NCBI GenBank assembly: GCA_946965045.2
Contig: OX337229.1
Span: 992,001 to 1,056,000, forward strand
Length of the DNA stretch: 64,000 bases
Source: Epithemia pelagica
Lineage: Eukaryota > Bacillariophyta > Bacillariophyceae > Surirellales > Surirellaceae
Reading direction: 5' to 3'
In this document: positions 1 to 9,633 of the stretch, piece after piece
How the letters are laid out: each line of letters starts with the position of its first letter
Numbering within the stretch: the stretch's first letter is position 1
Program-made: the position numbers and the translations under genes
The notes under the pieces: generated by a model
The model's database searches: none
Seen by the model: the letters and a program-made list of their open reading frames with translations, nothing else
What the model was told of the DNA's origin: nothing

Positions 1-318
1 GCCGCTTTTGGTGTCGGACCAGGTCAGACCACAGGGAACTCAATTGCCGACACTGGTGATGGAATCACCTCCAAGGATAGCGGCCTCGCCGTAGAGCCCG
101 AAGGAGGATCGGATACTGTTATCAAGGACAACGGAGTCAACAGTGACGGCCTTTATACACCTGCAAATACATTGGCTCTGAGCATGCTGGGAATGGCTTC
201 CGCTATTGTTATTTTTGTGGGATTCTTGTTCAGTGAGCGATCCACCCGCTTCCTCGTTCGATCGAATGACTCGAACGCTATGACAGACAGTAGCACATCG
301 TCAACCGTGTTTGTTTAG
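1..318 (+). CDS. C-terminal end of a membrane protein (5' truncated by window edge)
   Basis: Frame 1 is open from the first base to a TAG at 316-318, giving the last 105 residues of a protein whose start lies outside the window. The visible part is a Gly/Ser/Asp-rich polar stretch, then one hydrophobic segment (about residues 62-83, with the core LALSMLGMASAIVIFVGFLF). It ends with a short polar tail containing two arginines (STRFLVRS) and a Ser/Thr-rich end. This looks like the juxtamembrane and tail part of a single-pass, C-terminally anchored protein with a long extracellular or lumenal portion. The family cannot be recognised from this fragment. Confidence 0.6.
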   Translation, partial: AAFGVGPGQTTGNSIADTGDGITSKDSGLAVEPEGGSDTVIKDNGVNSDGLYTPANTLALSMLGMASAIVIFVGFLFSERSTRFLVRSNDSNAMTDSSTSSTVFV

Positions 319-965
319 ACGAGGGTTTCGGTGACCGAGTTAGACGCACAGCCTCATATTCTCTGATCTTGCCATTCAACAAAGTCGAAAGACTCATACA
401 TAGACTCATTAAGAACAACTAGGGCTCGATCCATTTTCATGGTTTCATGTTTCCTTTTAGTTTGTTGAGGATTTGCGTTGATCAGAAGGAAAGATGTGTT
501 CATATTTCCATGATGGTTCCGAGATCTACCCCCGAAATGGTCCCATAGATTAGATTCACCAGTTGTTGTTCTCTCTCATAGGGTGCACCTTCCAATTTCA
601 ATCTCTCAGCATGGTCTTCCCTTTTTTGTCGCCTAGTGCGCGGGACGATCAAACATAGCCTATTGCTTTGTACCTTGTCTATGTTTTGTGAGTAACTCAT
701 GTTGTAAATATCATCGTTAATAATCTTCCATCGATATTGACTTTTCGATTTCATTCAAGTAATCGGTAGCCTTTCAATAACTCAGTTTTACCCATTGCTC
801 TATCCCTTCAAATCCCAATAACATTGACTCCACAGCAGACAAACACCGTTCACGATCGGTTTGACGTTCACCGCTCGCTGGTAAACCTTTTTGTCTCTCT
901 GGAGCAAACCAGGTTCGGTTCCTCTTGTTCTTGATCTCTGTCATTTATCCCATTACACACACATC
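319..965. other. Intergenic region between convergent genes
   Basis: This 647-bp stretch holds the 3' flanks of the membrane protein gene (+) and the P-loop gene (-). The open frames here are short and carry no recognisable motif. I see no RNA gene or repeat. Confidence 0.5.
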
Positions 966-2435
966 TTACTTCTTTGGTGCAACTCCCTTGGTCTTACCGG
1001 GTGGTGACGATGATACTCCACGCTTGGCGGATGCCGTTGTGGCTGTCTTTGCCTTGTTGACCAACGGTTTTGTGGGTGCCGTCGTCTTGGCCACTGGAGT
1101 CTTTGCTGCTGTTACGGCTCCCTTGGCAACGGGAGCTTTGGTTGGTGCCGGTTCGGTAGTTTTCTTGACCATGGCGGCTGGTTCGGACTTCTTGACGGCA
1201 GGTGTTTCGGTCGATACTGGATCCGTAGAAGCGGGTGGGTCGACTGATTTGGTGCCTTTGGAGTTGAGATCCTTTGTGATATTCGTCGAATCTATCTTGG
1301 ATGATGATTCTGGAGTCGCACCAGCATCATTCGTCTTGCTGGTCTCCGACTTGGGACCAAGAGTCGTCCAGGTTCGTTCAATCAGTGTTTGAAGAATTAC
1401 ATCCGAAGACGATTCCTGCTTCTTCATCAAGTACCACTTATTTACATTGGGCCAGTTTCGACAAACCTTGTGTACAGTGGAACCCAAGCGATTCCATTCG
1501 GAGAGTGTATACTTGCTTTCAGTAGTTTCCATTGACTGGTAACGGCTGCTGTCAATGAACACCAAGCTTACAGGAGGAGGCGTTTGTTGCGGGTATCGAG
1601 TGCCGCGACGAAAGGTAATATTGCGATCCAACCACACTTTCCAAAGATTGAGCGTTTCCTCGTTTGCCTTATCATCTGACGAACGGCTCAACAAATCCAA
1701 AACCAAAACGACATGATGAACGGATGGCAATAGGGAATAGTTCCAACTAGCCGGAGGCTGATCCTTGGCGGTACAATCCACATTGAACACGTGCAAACGA
1801 ACCGTCTCATTGACACTGGCAGAAGACTCGAAGGAATAATCCTTGGAGGAGTAATTCATGGCAAAGGGCGACGACGAAGTTGCCTCGGGCGAGGTAGGGA
1901 TTCCAGTCATCCACTGTGTTTTCCCAGCTGTTGCAGGTCCCACGACCAACACTTTCATGTACTTGGTCGGTTCGGGTGGGTCCACTGAGGGAGGACTAGG
2001 GATTTTGGTACCTTCTTTCGTAGTGTCTGCTCGCTGAATCTCCACATCCTGTCGTCGGCGTTTGTTGCTACTCGACGTGATACCGTTTGCAGCTTCAGGC
2101 GAGTCCTTACTGCTGTCAACCAAGGAGCGATCTCGCTTCTTGTTGCTGCTGTCAATCGCATCATTGTTCTTGGCAGTCGCACGAGGCGGCGAATGATGAT
2201 CGGGAGATACAATCGCAGGTGCTACAACCGGAGTTCCTGTCGACGAAGTCTTTTTGATCAAGGAAGCTGCAGGCGTTGCCGCAGTGCTTGTTTTGGTCGA
2301 ACTGGTGGCTGTTTTCGGAGCCGAGGACTTGGCCGCAGGTGGAGAGGACTTGCGAGTAGCCGAGGATTTGTTCATGGTTTGCGCCGGAGCTGATCGAGCG
2401 GCTGGATTGACTTTCTTCTTAACGTTCGCTGGCAT
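966..2435 (-). CDS. P-loop (degenerate small-GTPase-like) protein with disordered tails
   Basis: 489 residues. The N-terminal third (about 1-160) and the C-terminal third (about 370-489) are Ser/Thr/Ala/Lys/Pro-rich and predicted disordered. The centre begins MKVLVVGPATAGKTQW, a Walker A loop (GPATAGKT, residues 166-173). It continues with a strand-like LHVFNVD where a G-protein would have DxxG, then a hydrophobic HHVVLVLDLL strand and SLVFIDSS where NKxD would be expected. It therefore resembles a Ras-like NTPase fold that has lost the guanine-specificity motif; GTP binding is not established. I chose the ATG at 2435 because it sits in an AACAACA-ATG-CC context common at diatom starts; an in-frame codon 13 residues upstream is less likely. 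It diverges from the FKBP gene. Confidence 0.7.
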   Translation of the reverse strand: MPANVKKKVNPAARSAPAQTMNKSSATRKSSPPAAKSSAPKTATSSTKTSTAATPAASLIKKTSSTGTPVVAPAIVSPDHHSPPRATAKNNDAIDSSNKKRDRSLVDSSKDSPEAANGITSSSNKRRRQDVEIQRADTTKEGTKIPSPPSVDPPEPTKYMKVLVVGPATAGKTQWMTGIPTSPEATSSSPFAMNYSSKDYSFESSASVNETVRLHVFNVDCTAKDQPPASWNYSLLPSVHHVVLVLDLLSRSSDDKANEETLNLWKVWLDRNITFRRGTRYPQQTPPPVSLVFIDSSRYQSMETTESKYTLSEWNRLGSTVHKVCRNWPNVNKWYLMKKQESSSDVILQTLIERTWTTLGPKSETSKTNDAGATPESSSKIDSTNITKDLNSKGTKSVDPPASTDPVSTETPAVKKSEPAAMVKKTTEPAPTKAPVAKGAVTAAKTPVAKTTAPTKPLVNKAKTATTASAKRGVSSSPPGKTKGVAPKK

Positions 2436-3004
2436 TGTTGTTGTTAGTCCTAAGGAGACGAGAGAAGGAATCAATGTCGTTCAATCAATCAATGTGGAAA
2501 GGTGTGGATCCACTTTCGATTCGAAAAGTTGTTGTGGCGATGCAAGATGGCAATTGAAATGCCACCAACCGCCAAAAAGGTGCGGAGCAGATTTCAGATT
2601 TCGGCAGTGATGGTACTAAGCCTCCGCGCGTCAAATCATTCGTGGTACTTTATTCAATACAGTTTGATAATTCCGATAGCGCTATAGATTGTATCTCGTT
2701 GTGCACCCTCGAGCTCGCCGTCTCGCTGACACCTACACAAACAATCATAGTGTTTTGAGTGCTGCTCCGCTCGAAAGATTTTGGCGGTTGATGGTCCATG
2801 GCCTTTTGGGTCTTGGGTACGACTTTTACGGGATCTACCTACTCTGGTGTCTCGCGACTGACATCCATTTCAGGCGTCTGTTCCGCGTCCTCTTTGATGT
2901 CTCAAGATCTGACGCATCAGCGTGGATCGTTCCATCCATCAGAGGCAATGGAATAGAGAGTCACGTTGCCGGCATTCGAGTACCAAGAGAAACAAAAGTG
3001 CAGC
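2436..3004. promoter_or_regulatory. Divergent intergenic region, P-loop gene / FKBP gene
   Basis: 569 bp between two divergent start codons, so it probably contains both promoters. No clear TATA element or repeat was identified. An open frame on the + strand from 2689 lacks family features. Confidence 0.4.
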
Positions 3005-3703
3005 ATGTTACGATCCTCCTGGCATCTCTTCTGTTTGGCAGTATGCACAAGCAACCTATCCGTTCTTGCTTGGACCATCCTGGATGGAGAATCTAGTCCA
3101 CTGTCTCGTCGAACCGTGCTACAGCATGCCAAAGGATTCATGATTGCCAGTGTCACCGGCAGTGCCACCTCGTCTTTCTTCTTGGACCAAGCCGCTCATG
3201 CCGCTGGAACCGATTTAAAGGAAGATTATCGTCAAGGTACAGCTGCATTGGCCGATATGGACGATGCGGCTCCGGTGCCACGAGAGGCCTACAAAAAGCT
3301 CGAGTCTGGGGTCATTTATGCCGATCTCTTGCCAGGACGACCCGATGGACCCACGGTAGGACTGTCAAGTCGCGTCAATTTGCAGTGGGTCTTGCGTCGC
3401 TCCAATGGTTACTTTGTCGATTCGAGTCAAGTGCAAGACTCGGTACCCTTCATTTTTACCGTGGGCGATGGCAAGGCCATTGCTGGTGTGGATGAAGGTG
3501 TTCGAGGGATGAAAGAAGGAGGTGTACGCCGCATCTTGATTCCTCCCTCCTTGGCCTATGTGGAGGGCTTGGAGGATGGTAAGCCGGGACCTTTGCCGGC
3601 CGGATATGGACCACGACAACAAATGCGCCGTGTCCAGTTGGTGAGAAAAGATGTACCCGGAGAATACGTGTTCTTGGAAGTACAAGCTACTCGAGTGCGA
3701 TAA
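3005..3703 (+). CDS. Thylakoid-lumen FKBP-type peptidyl-prolyl isomerase
   Basis: 232 residues. The FKBP fold occupies about residues 120-232. It shows the family pattern: hydrophobic strand SRVNLQWVL, YFVDSS, PFIFTVGDG, AGVDEGVRGMKEGG, RRILIPPSLAY, and a final strand YVFLEVQATRV. The N-terminus appears tripartite. A signal peptide (MLRSSWHLFCLAV...) ends at LA-W (22/23), an ASAF-like site with Trp at +1. A transit segment follows with twin arginines at 35-36 (SRRTVL), a hydrophobic stretch, and an AHA-A lumenal processing site. This predicts Tat-dependent import into the thylakoid lumen, where such FKBPs assist photosystem assembly. The start was chosen at the Met that opens the signal peptide; an upstream in-frame Met at 2966 would bury it. 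Confidence 0.85.
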   Translation: MLRSSWHLFCLAVCTSNLSVLAWTILDGESSPLSRRTVLQHAKGFMIASVTGSATSSFFLDQAAHAAGTDLKEDYRQGTAALADMDDAAPVPREAYKKLESGVIYADLLPGRPDGPTVGLSSRVNLQWVLRRSNGYFVDSSQVQDSVPFIFTVGDGKAIAGVDEGVRGMKEGGVRRILIPPSLAYVEGLEDGKPGPLPAGYGPRQQMRRVQLVRKDVPGEYVFLEVQATRVR

Positions 3704-4634
3704 GATGTATGATGACGAATGAAAATGGTCCAGGCAGATGAACCAACAATTGGTTTGATGGACGGGGTGGCGATCGGTGGAGTCAAAGCTACTGTTGGCA
3801 CAGACAGCCGGAGGTTTCGTTCTACCTAGTAGATGAATCCTAGTAGATATGTAGCTCGAATTTGGATCTTTCCCCGTTCTAACCATCCCATGTTTGCGGA
3901 AGCAGTCCTGTTATTGAAAATTTTGGGAGTATGTAGTGATAGGGTCGACACTTTCCTGGATGGGATTCAAAAATTTTCTCTCGTTCTAGTCGACTACATA
4001 AAACATGAGATGTTGTGGGTGGTGGGACTTGGACAAGTATGAAATTCAGATTTCTCCATCTCGTATTCTCTCCAACTCCCAAAGAATGTTGTTGGAGTCG
4101 AGACAGAGGGCATGGGAATCTGGGAATGGGACGACTCGCGCTCCCGCGTTCTGTCGGCGGAGTTGGAGAACTCGAAAGTCGAAAATGTGAGAAAGCGACA
4201 TGCGAATGGATCCCACAAGATACGAAGTGGTCTCTTGAATTTTCTAAGCCCCAAAATCTGGCGAGGATATCTATCCATTTCCACGTAAGAACCTACCAGC
4301 CGGCGTGTCACACAAGTCTATCTATCTGTATCTAGACCGCGCGTGACAATCTGTGTGACAGGAGAAAGTGACAAACCATACAGTATTTAGCCCCTTTTCT
4401 ACACTATTACGCAATTGCTTAAAGCTGGCGCGAAATTTCTTGCATAGCCCTTACTCCGAGCGTGCCGACATTCTCTTCTTGGTCCAGCGCATGAATGATG
4501 AGTGATGAGTGTAACCCTGTAACCTCTGCGCCACACAAGATCGACTTGAGCTTGTCTCGACCAGCCGTAGATCAAAGGAATCGCTAGTGAGAGCTTATAA
4601 AGAGGGATATCGTTGTCGAGCTTAGCGTGTGAAG
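3704..4634. other. Intergenic region, FKBP to acidic protein gene
   Basis: 931 bp. Only short overlapping open frames with no recognisable domains. It should contain the FKBP 3' UTR and the promoter of the next gene. No repeat or RNA gene seen. Confidence 0.45.
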
Positions 4635-6191
4635 ATGTCAACAACCATTTTATACGCTTCTCGTGTCGGCGTTGAGGAAGTCGCGCTCAATGATGTTCCT
4701 TCCATCGTAAGCGACGGAGATAGCTACACTCGATCATCCAAAGAAGCTCCAGGCACAAGCAAACTCCACTACAGTCCAACGACGCCCTTACTGATGAAGC
4801 GTTCCATGTTTGATAGCCCGGAAGACTATGATATTTCATCACCAAGTGAATCACCTGTAACAGTCGCCGTGGAGCCATTTCAATGGAAATCTACCATTTC
4901 GTTTGGCGACACCGGGGCTGAAGTAACACTCGAAGAAGAACAGGAGAATGGACTGGACAGCGATGGTTTCAATCAGTTTTGCAGAAAAATGGATGCTGCA
5001 GCCACACCTGCCAAAGGGAGTCGAATGGACGAATCACTCCTCGATAACATGTCGGCATGCACTCCTGGAAGTCCAGAAACTCCCTTGAAAACTCCATTTT
5101 GTGGGTTGTATGGATGTCTTCCTCAATCAGTTGCGTCACGGTGTAGAAATGATATGCACTGTGACGATCAAAGTCTTCGACTCCAAGGTTGTATTCTCAC
5201 GAGTCTAGGTTCTCAAGCAGAAGGAGAAAGTTGGCATCATCTTGCTCCTCCGCTGACCTACGACACCGTGATCGAAGAAGACGAGCATCTCCACGAATTT
5301 AATAAGAGCTGCCCTTCACCACATCAACTACGCGTCATGCACAATCGTGCCATGCATTCAAAACTCAAATCGGATAGACTCAAAAAACTTCGCCGTGATC
5401 TCCATCCGTTCGGTCAGACTCATCAGAATCGGGCGTTGAATCGCGTGAACTCACTTACAACACCCATTCGACCAAAGCAGAAGAAAGGAAAAGCTTCTGA
5501 AACTAACCTCACTTCTGCATGGCACTGGAGCTGCCACTCAGATTATGCGGTTCACCCGTCATCTCCTCGTACTTTGGTTGAAGTTGATCAAAAGGACTGC
5601 TACGATAGCGACCCTGAAGACTATCAAGAAACCAGAGTGCGACGGAACGTATCGTTTCATTCCGAGGATGATACAAACTTCAGTGGTGCGCGTAATGACG
5701 ATGACGTTGCTTTGCTTTCATTGGTTCAACATATTTTCAAGAAACGGTGGACTCTTATTCATCATCAAGAAGGAGGAAAACCTCTGGGTGTCGAAGCTTG
5801 GCTGGAACGTGGGCAGCGTCTTCACAGAGTCACATTACCACCCAAGATAGTATGGCTACCTTTGGAAGAGAAATCCAATAAGGTGTCGACGAACCAAGGA
5901 GCTGAGTTCACAGGAATTGACCTCTTGGATATTCAACGTATTCTGGAAGTATCGCGTGTTGACAGGGAGGCTTTTCCGTTTGCTAATCCTCGACGATCCT
6001 TCATTATCAAAACACTTCACGGTCGCTCCTGCTTGGAAGCACGCTCTGTGACTGATCGAGACCGCATCGTCCGCCAACTGAAAATGACAGTTGCACGATT
6101 CGGTTCGCAATTGGTTTCGGGAGACCCCCGTGTGGAAGATTTCTTTGTACCGCTTTCGCATGCTCGTCCAGTTGAGCCCAACATTATGTGA
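4635..6191 (+). CDS. Unknown protein, acidic disordered N-terminus and PH-like C-terminus
   Basis: 518 residues from the first ATG (4635). Residues 1-330 are polar, with Ser/Thr-Pro sites (SPTTPLL, SPSESP, SPETPLKTP) that look like proline-directed phosphorylation sites. A basic patch (KLKSDRLKKLRRDLHPF) follows. The last ~150 residues are better ordered: LLSLVQHIFKKRWTLI, then RGQRLHRVTLPPKIVWLP, then GIDLLDIQRILEV, then RRSFIIKTLHGRSCLEA, then SVTDRDRIVRQLKMTVARFG. This alternation of strands with a terminal amphipathic helix resembles the PH-like modules of many uncharacterised diatom proteins, which is my inference. No catalytic motif is visible. Confidence 0.75.
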   Translation: MSTTILYASRVGVEEVALNDVPSIVSDGDSYTRSSKEAPGTSKLHYSPTTPLLMKRSMFDSPEDYDISSPSESPVTVAVEPFQWKSTISFGDTGAEVTLEEEQENGLDSDGFNQFCRKMDAAATPAKGSRMDESLLDNMSACTPGSPETPLKTPFCGLYGCLPQSVASRCRNDMHCDDQSLRLQGCILTSLGSQAEGESWHHLAPPLTYDTVIEEDEHLHEFNKSCPSPHQLRVMHNRAMHSKLKSDRLKKLRRDLHPFGQTHQNRALNRVNSLTTPIRPKQKKGKASETNLTSAWHWSCHSDYAVHPSSPRTLVEVDQKDCYDSDPEDYQETRVRRNVSFHSEDDTNFSGARNDDDVALLSLVQHIFKKRWTLIHHQEGGKPLGVEAWLERGQRLHRVTLPPKIVWLPLEEKSNKVSTNQGAEFTGIDLLDIQRILEVSRVDREAFPFANPRRSFIIKTLHGRSCLEARSVTDRDRIVRQLKMTVARFGSQLVSGDPRVEDFFVPLSHARPVEPNIM

Positions 6192-6312
6192 AGAATTGGC
6201 TTTTACATAGGTTTCCCTGAAGATAAGGGATTGCCACAACCTGCACATGCTATAATCCTTTTCACCTGTTAATTACTAGCTTACCGTTTGGGTACGTGGA
6301 CATGAATTAGTT
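6192..6312. other. Short convergent 3' intergenic spacer
   Basis: 121 bp separate the stop codons of the acidic protein gene and TSR1. The 3' UTRs must be short or overlap. Confidence 0.5.
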
Positions 6313-9291
6313 TTATCTCACTACAAGAGAAGTTTTGGATTCCGTCGTTGTACCATCCGTCGGATTCTTGTCTTCAACGTAGTATTTTGGATACACACGT
6401 TTGTATAAGGGGAGGCATACGGTATCATGCTGTTTAATGGGCGCGTTGAAAAGACATTTCATTGTTCCATGTTCGCCAACACTTTGTATAATGTTCCCTC
6501 TCAGTCCATGTTTCGTGTGTAGCTCCGCCGGCTTGAACCACTTGACATCATCGGGATTGTAAAACATGTATTTCACAGTTGCATGTCGTTTGTGGACACG
6601 AACAGGGTATCCAGTCAGAACTATGCGTTTGACGACAATCCGATCTGCATCAGCGTTCATCATGGTACCAGCAACCACCAAATCCACTCGACCACCTTGT
6701 CCGTCGTCCTGTTGTTGAATCTGCCGACCGTCTCGAAATACCAATACTGGACAGGGTGTGTACGTAACTGGCCCAAAAACACTTGCGGCAAAGTAGGCAC
6801 CACCTGTAGGAAGAAACCGTTCAAACTTGTGTTTGTTACAATTCAGATTGTTTTGGCTGAATATAGGCCGCGCTTGCCACGTACGCCAGCCACATCGAAA
6901 GGTCAATGTATCTTTGCTCTTGATCGGAACGCTCTCATTCTCATCGCCATCACCGTCCTCGAGGTTTGATGCCATTTTTGCTGTTTGGCAAAGTCCCATG
7001 TGCAAAACCGAAACCTTGTTTTCGTGTTCCAATAGTGCAACTGCCGTTAGGAGTGACTTTGGAGAAACGCGAGACATTGATTCTTTTGCAATGCCACCCA
7101 GAGTTACTTTTACATAAGTCCCGGAAGGAACACACCCCTCCAGCGGATCAAAGGATTCCTCGTCGCTGTTCTCGCTCACCATATGCTCATCTTCATCTGT
7201 CGGTTCACGCGGCGATTTACCAAAAAAGTTGCCTAGTGTTGAGTCAGCAGCGCGAATGGTTTCCTTCATGTCATTCATTACAGTTCGTTGCGTTGCTTTG
7301 AAGCTGGAGATGTGATAGACTGTTGCATAGGATTCGGGGAGACTTTCTTTGGGATCCCAGATCGACTTTTTAAAACTCTTCAGAGACCGATAACGAGCAA
7401 ATCGTTCGCACGCCTTGTCATCTTCTCCTACCTGCACCTCATCCGGAAACTCTTCATGCTCCGTCTGTTCCTTCTTTCGCTGTTCTATTAAAGACTGTCT
7501 CTCTGTCTGGGAAATATCATTGGCATCCTCCAAGTCGATATCATTCATACCAACCGATGCGTCCGTTTTCTTCAAATTTAATTCCTCCGCCAACTCTCCA
7601 CGGTCTTTTGCTTCCGCTTCGTCCTCATCTTCTACGGCATCTAACCAAGCCGACTGATAGTCAGACCATCCGGCTGGCCTGGAAATTGGACCGTCTTCTT
7701 CCTCATCTTTTTCTTCCATATCTTCGTCATCAAACCCAATCAAGTTTTGTTCGCCAGTCAGAGCATCCGGAGTAGCAAACATGTTCAAGCTGTCTTGTTG
7801 CTCTGCGTCAGCTACTAATATATTGTTACTTTGATCCTCCATGGACACATCGGTAGCAATATTGCTCTTTTTGTGTTTTTGTCGTCGTTGGAGTACGATT
7901 GGAGGCTCTTGTTTGGAAATGGAAACAGGCGCAAATGTGCCCAAACAAGGAATATGGAGCAAGGAATGAACATCCATGGGAGCAATGCCACGAAGGTAAC
8001 CTTTGATAGACAGTTCCTTGGATGCTTCATTGTATTCGAAACAATCGGAAAGTAGGTATGTGCGTGGAGAATTGGCAACCCATTTGGAAGGCGAACAGGA
8101 CATGCTGCACACAGTGCGAATGAAACTGGCCGGTGAGGAGAGGGCTGAAGTTGTCAAGGCTGTACTGGTGTCTTGTACACGGTTCACAGCAGGTATATCC
8201 TCCTCCATAGTCCCTACTTGGCTTTGTGAAGACGAAAAGGACGACAAATCGACTTCAACCACCTTATCATTGCCACTGCCAAATTCAGTGGTCGCAAACC
8301 GACTCACATACTTCTTCAGGTCCAGTCGTCTCTTGACACTGGATCGTCGTACACTCTTGACACTTTGAAAGGTCATTTGATCATGATCATTCATTTCGTG
8401 CTGCTGTTGTTCCATGGTTTGCAGAGCATCGGGTTGAGTGTGTGCCAAGACGGTCAAAATAGTGGGTAACCCTTGAGCCTTGAGTGCCGTCAATATGCGG
8501 TCCCCTCGATCACTAATCAAATGATCCCATTTCGTGCTACCACTGGTTGTCGTGGTTCTGCCACCACCAGTCGTCGTGGACCTTGCATCGCCGCCCATAC
8601 CAATTTGCATATCCAAAATGGGGTCGTCATCCACAAAGTGTTTGGATCCATGTGGAAGTATTGGGCCATTGCCGTCTACAACAAATACAAGCAAATCGGC
8701 AATCCGAGCCAAATCCAAGGCAGCCAGGACAGATGCACCATCGTCATTGTCTTCTTTGGTGTCGGAAGATTCTTGGTAATGAGAGGCAAAGGCTGTCTGA
8801 CACGTCAAGAGTGTGAGCAACCCATCCTTTTTATGAACATTGTGTTTGACGGTCCAAGTGGCTTGTTCGTTTCCATCATGCGTTCGAACTTGATGATCTG
8901 AACCTTGGGCAAGAAAGTGTCGAAGTCGTTCTTCAAGATGCAATGAAGCGTCGGAAGAGACGTTAACTCCCAGAGCTATAATGCCCACCACACGTGCAGG
9001 GGGTCCCCCCGTAATGGCACCACTTGCATGAGTCGTTGTCGACGCTGCTGTTATTCCTCGTCGTTTTCGCAATATCTCGTCTCGTTTATTGCGACGAATC
9101 TGTTCTTGCCGGTGTCGACGATCTGTTTTGGATTGCTGAATTTGACGTTCGAGCAAGGAAGTGGAGCCACTCTTACCATTGGCCACCTTGCCCCCAGCCG
9201 ATCGCGCTAGACTTCGTTTCGACGATTTGGATCGTTTATTCTTTTTGTTGCTTTGTTTCAGAGCACCTGCTCGATGATGATGACCCGGCAT
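6313..9291 (-). CDS. TSR1: Pre-rRNA processing protein TSR1 (Bms1/Tsr1 family)
   Basis: 992 residues, a single exon. The N-terminus carries the Tsr1 signature: an HRAGALKQSNKKNK segment followed by a Lys/Arg-rich stretch. A degenerate GTPase-like core follows (VVGIIALG, LLVFVVDGNG), then the AARP2CN-type region around SPRTYLLSDCFEYN and KGYLRGIAPMDVHSLLHIPCLG. An acidic linker comes next (EEKDEEEDGP). The C-terminal DUF663-type beta region includes GTYVKVTLGG, FRCGWRTWQARPIFSQ and KRIVLTGYPVRVHKRHATVKYMF. Tsr1 joins pre-40S particles in the nucleolus and cytoplasm and has no nucleotide-binding P-loop; none is evident here. It is somewhat longer than yeast Tsr1 because of the acidic linker. 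It is divergent from the YbeY gene, with 342 bp between starts. Confidence 0.93.
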   Translation of the reverse strand: MPGHHHRAGALKQSNKKNKRSKSSKRSLARSAGGKVANGKSGSTSLLERQIQQSKTDRRHRQEQIRRNKRDEILRKRRGITAASTTTHASGAITGGPPARVVGIIALGVNVSSDASLHLEERLRHFLAQGSDHQVRTHDGNEQATWTVKHNVHKKDGLLTLLTCQTAFASHYQESSDTKEDNDDGASVLAALDLARIADLLVFVVDGNGPILPHGSKHFVDDDPILDMQIGMGGDARSTTTGGGRTTTTSGSTKWDHLISDRGDRILTALKAQGLPTILTVLAHTQPDALQTMEQQQHEMNDHDQMTFQSVKSVRRSSVKRRLDLKKYVSRFATTEFGSGNDKVVEVDLSSFSSSQSQVGTMEEDIPAVNRVQDTSTALTTSALSSPASFIRTVCSMSCSPSKWVANSPRTYLLSDCFEYNEASKELSIKGYLRGIAPMDVHSLLHIPCLGTFAPVSISKQEPPIVLQRRQKHKKSNIATDVSMEDQSNNILVADAEQQDSLNMFATPDALTGEQNLIGFDDEDMEEKDEEEDGPISRPAGWSDYQSAWLDAVEDEDEAEAKDRGELAEELNLKKTDASVGMNDIDLEDANDISQTERQSLIEQRKKEQTEHEEFPDEVQVGEDDKACERFARYRSLKSFKKSIWDPKESLPESYATVYHISSFKATQRTVMNDMKETIRAADSTLGNFFGKSPREPTDEDEHMVSENSDEESFDPLEGCVPSGTYVKVTLGGIAKESMSRVSPKSLLTAVALLEHENKVSVLHMGLCQTAKMASNLEDGDGDENESVPIKSKDTLTFRCGWRTWQARPIFSQNNLNCNKHKFERFLPTGGAYFAASVFGPVTYTPCPVLVFRDGRQIQQQDDGQGGRVDLVVAGTMMNADADRIVVKRIVLTGYPVRVHKRHATVKYMFYNPDDVKWFKPAELHTKHGLRGNIIQSVGEHGTMKCLFNAPIKQHDTVCLPLYKRVYPKYYVEDKNPTDGTTTESKTSLVVR

Positions 9292-9633
9292 TGCTCTCCA
9301 ATCGTTCTCCCACTTTCTGTCTTTGCCTCAAGAGGGAGGATCAACTCCATCGTTTTCTTTTCTCGTTCCGAATTGGTGGATGGAGATGGAGATGGAGAGG
9401 TACGAACGTACATAGGCCAGACATTATAAGGACTCAGTCGCCCTTCTTTCCCCGTCACCAAAATCCTCCGCGACCCCAAATACCTTCTTTCAAAAGAAGA
9501 TCCAAAATAGAAAAGGTTGTGGAGGTTGAGAGCATTATTGTCAACCAGAGCTTCTCTCTTGTCGAAAGGAGACTGTCTCTGATACTCAAGTCCGTTGGTG
9601 GAGAGGTTTCCGTTTCTTCGTTGATATTTATCG
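9292..9633. promoter_or_regulatory. Divergent promoter region TSR1 / YbeY
   Basis: 342 bp between two divergent ATGs, both for rRNA-maturation proteins. A short purine tract with repeated GGAGAT (about 9377-9399) is present. A shared promoter is an inference. Confidence 0.4.

Noticed and set aside
925-1392. 155-codon + strand frame rich in Val/Ala
   Set aside because: It is the antisense shadow of the Lys/Thr/Ala-rich tail of the P-loop protein; composition follows from the complementary codons.
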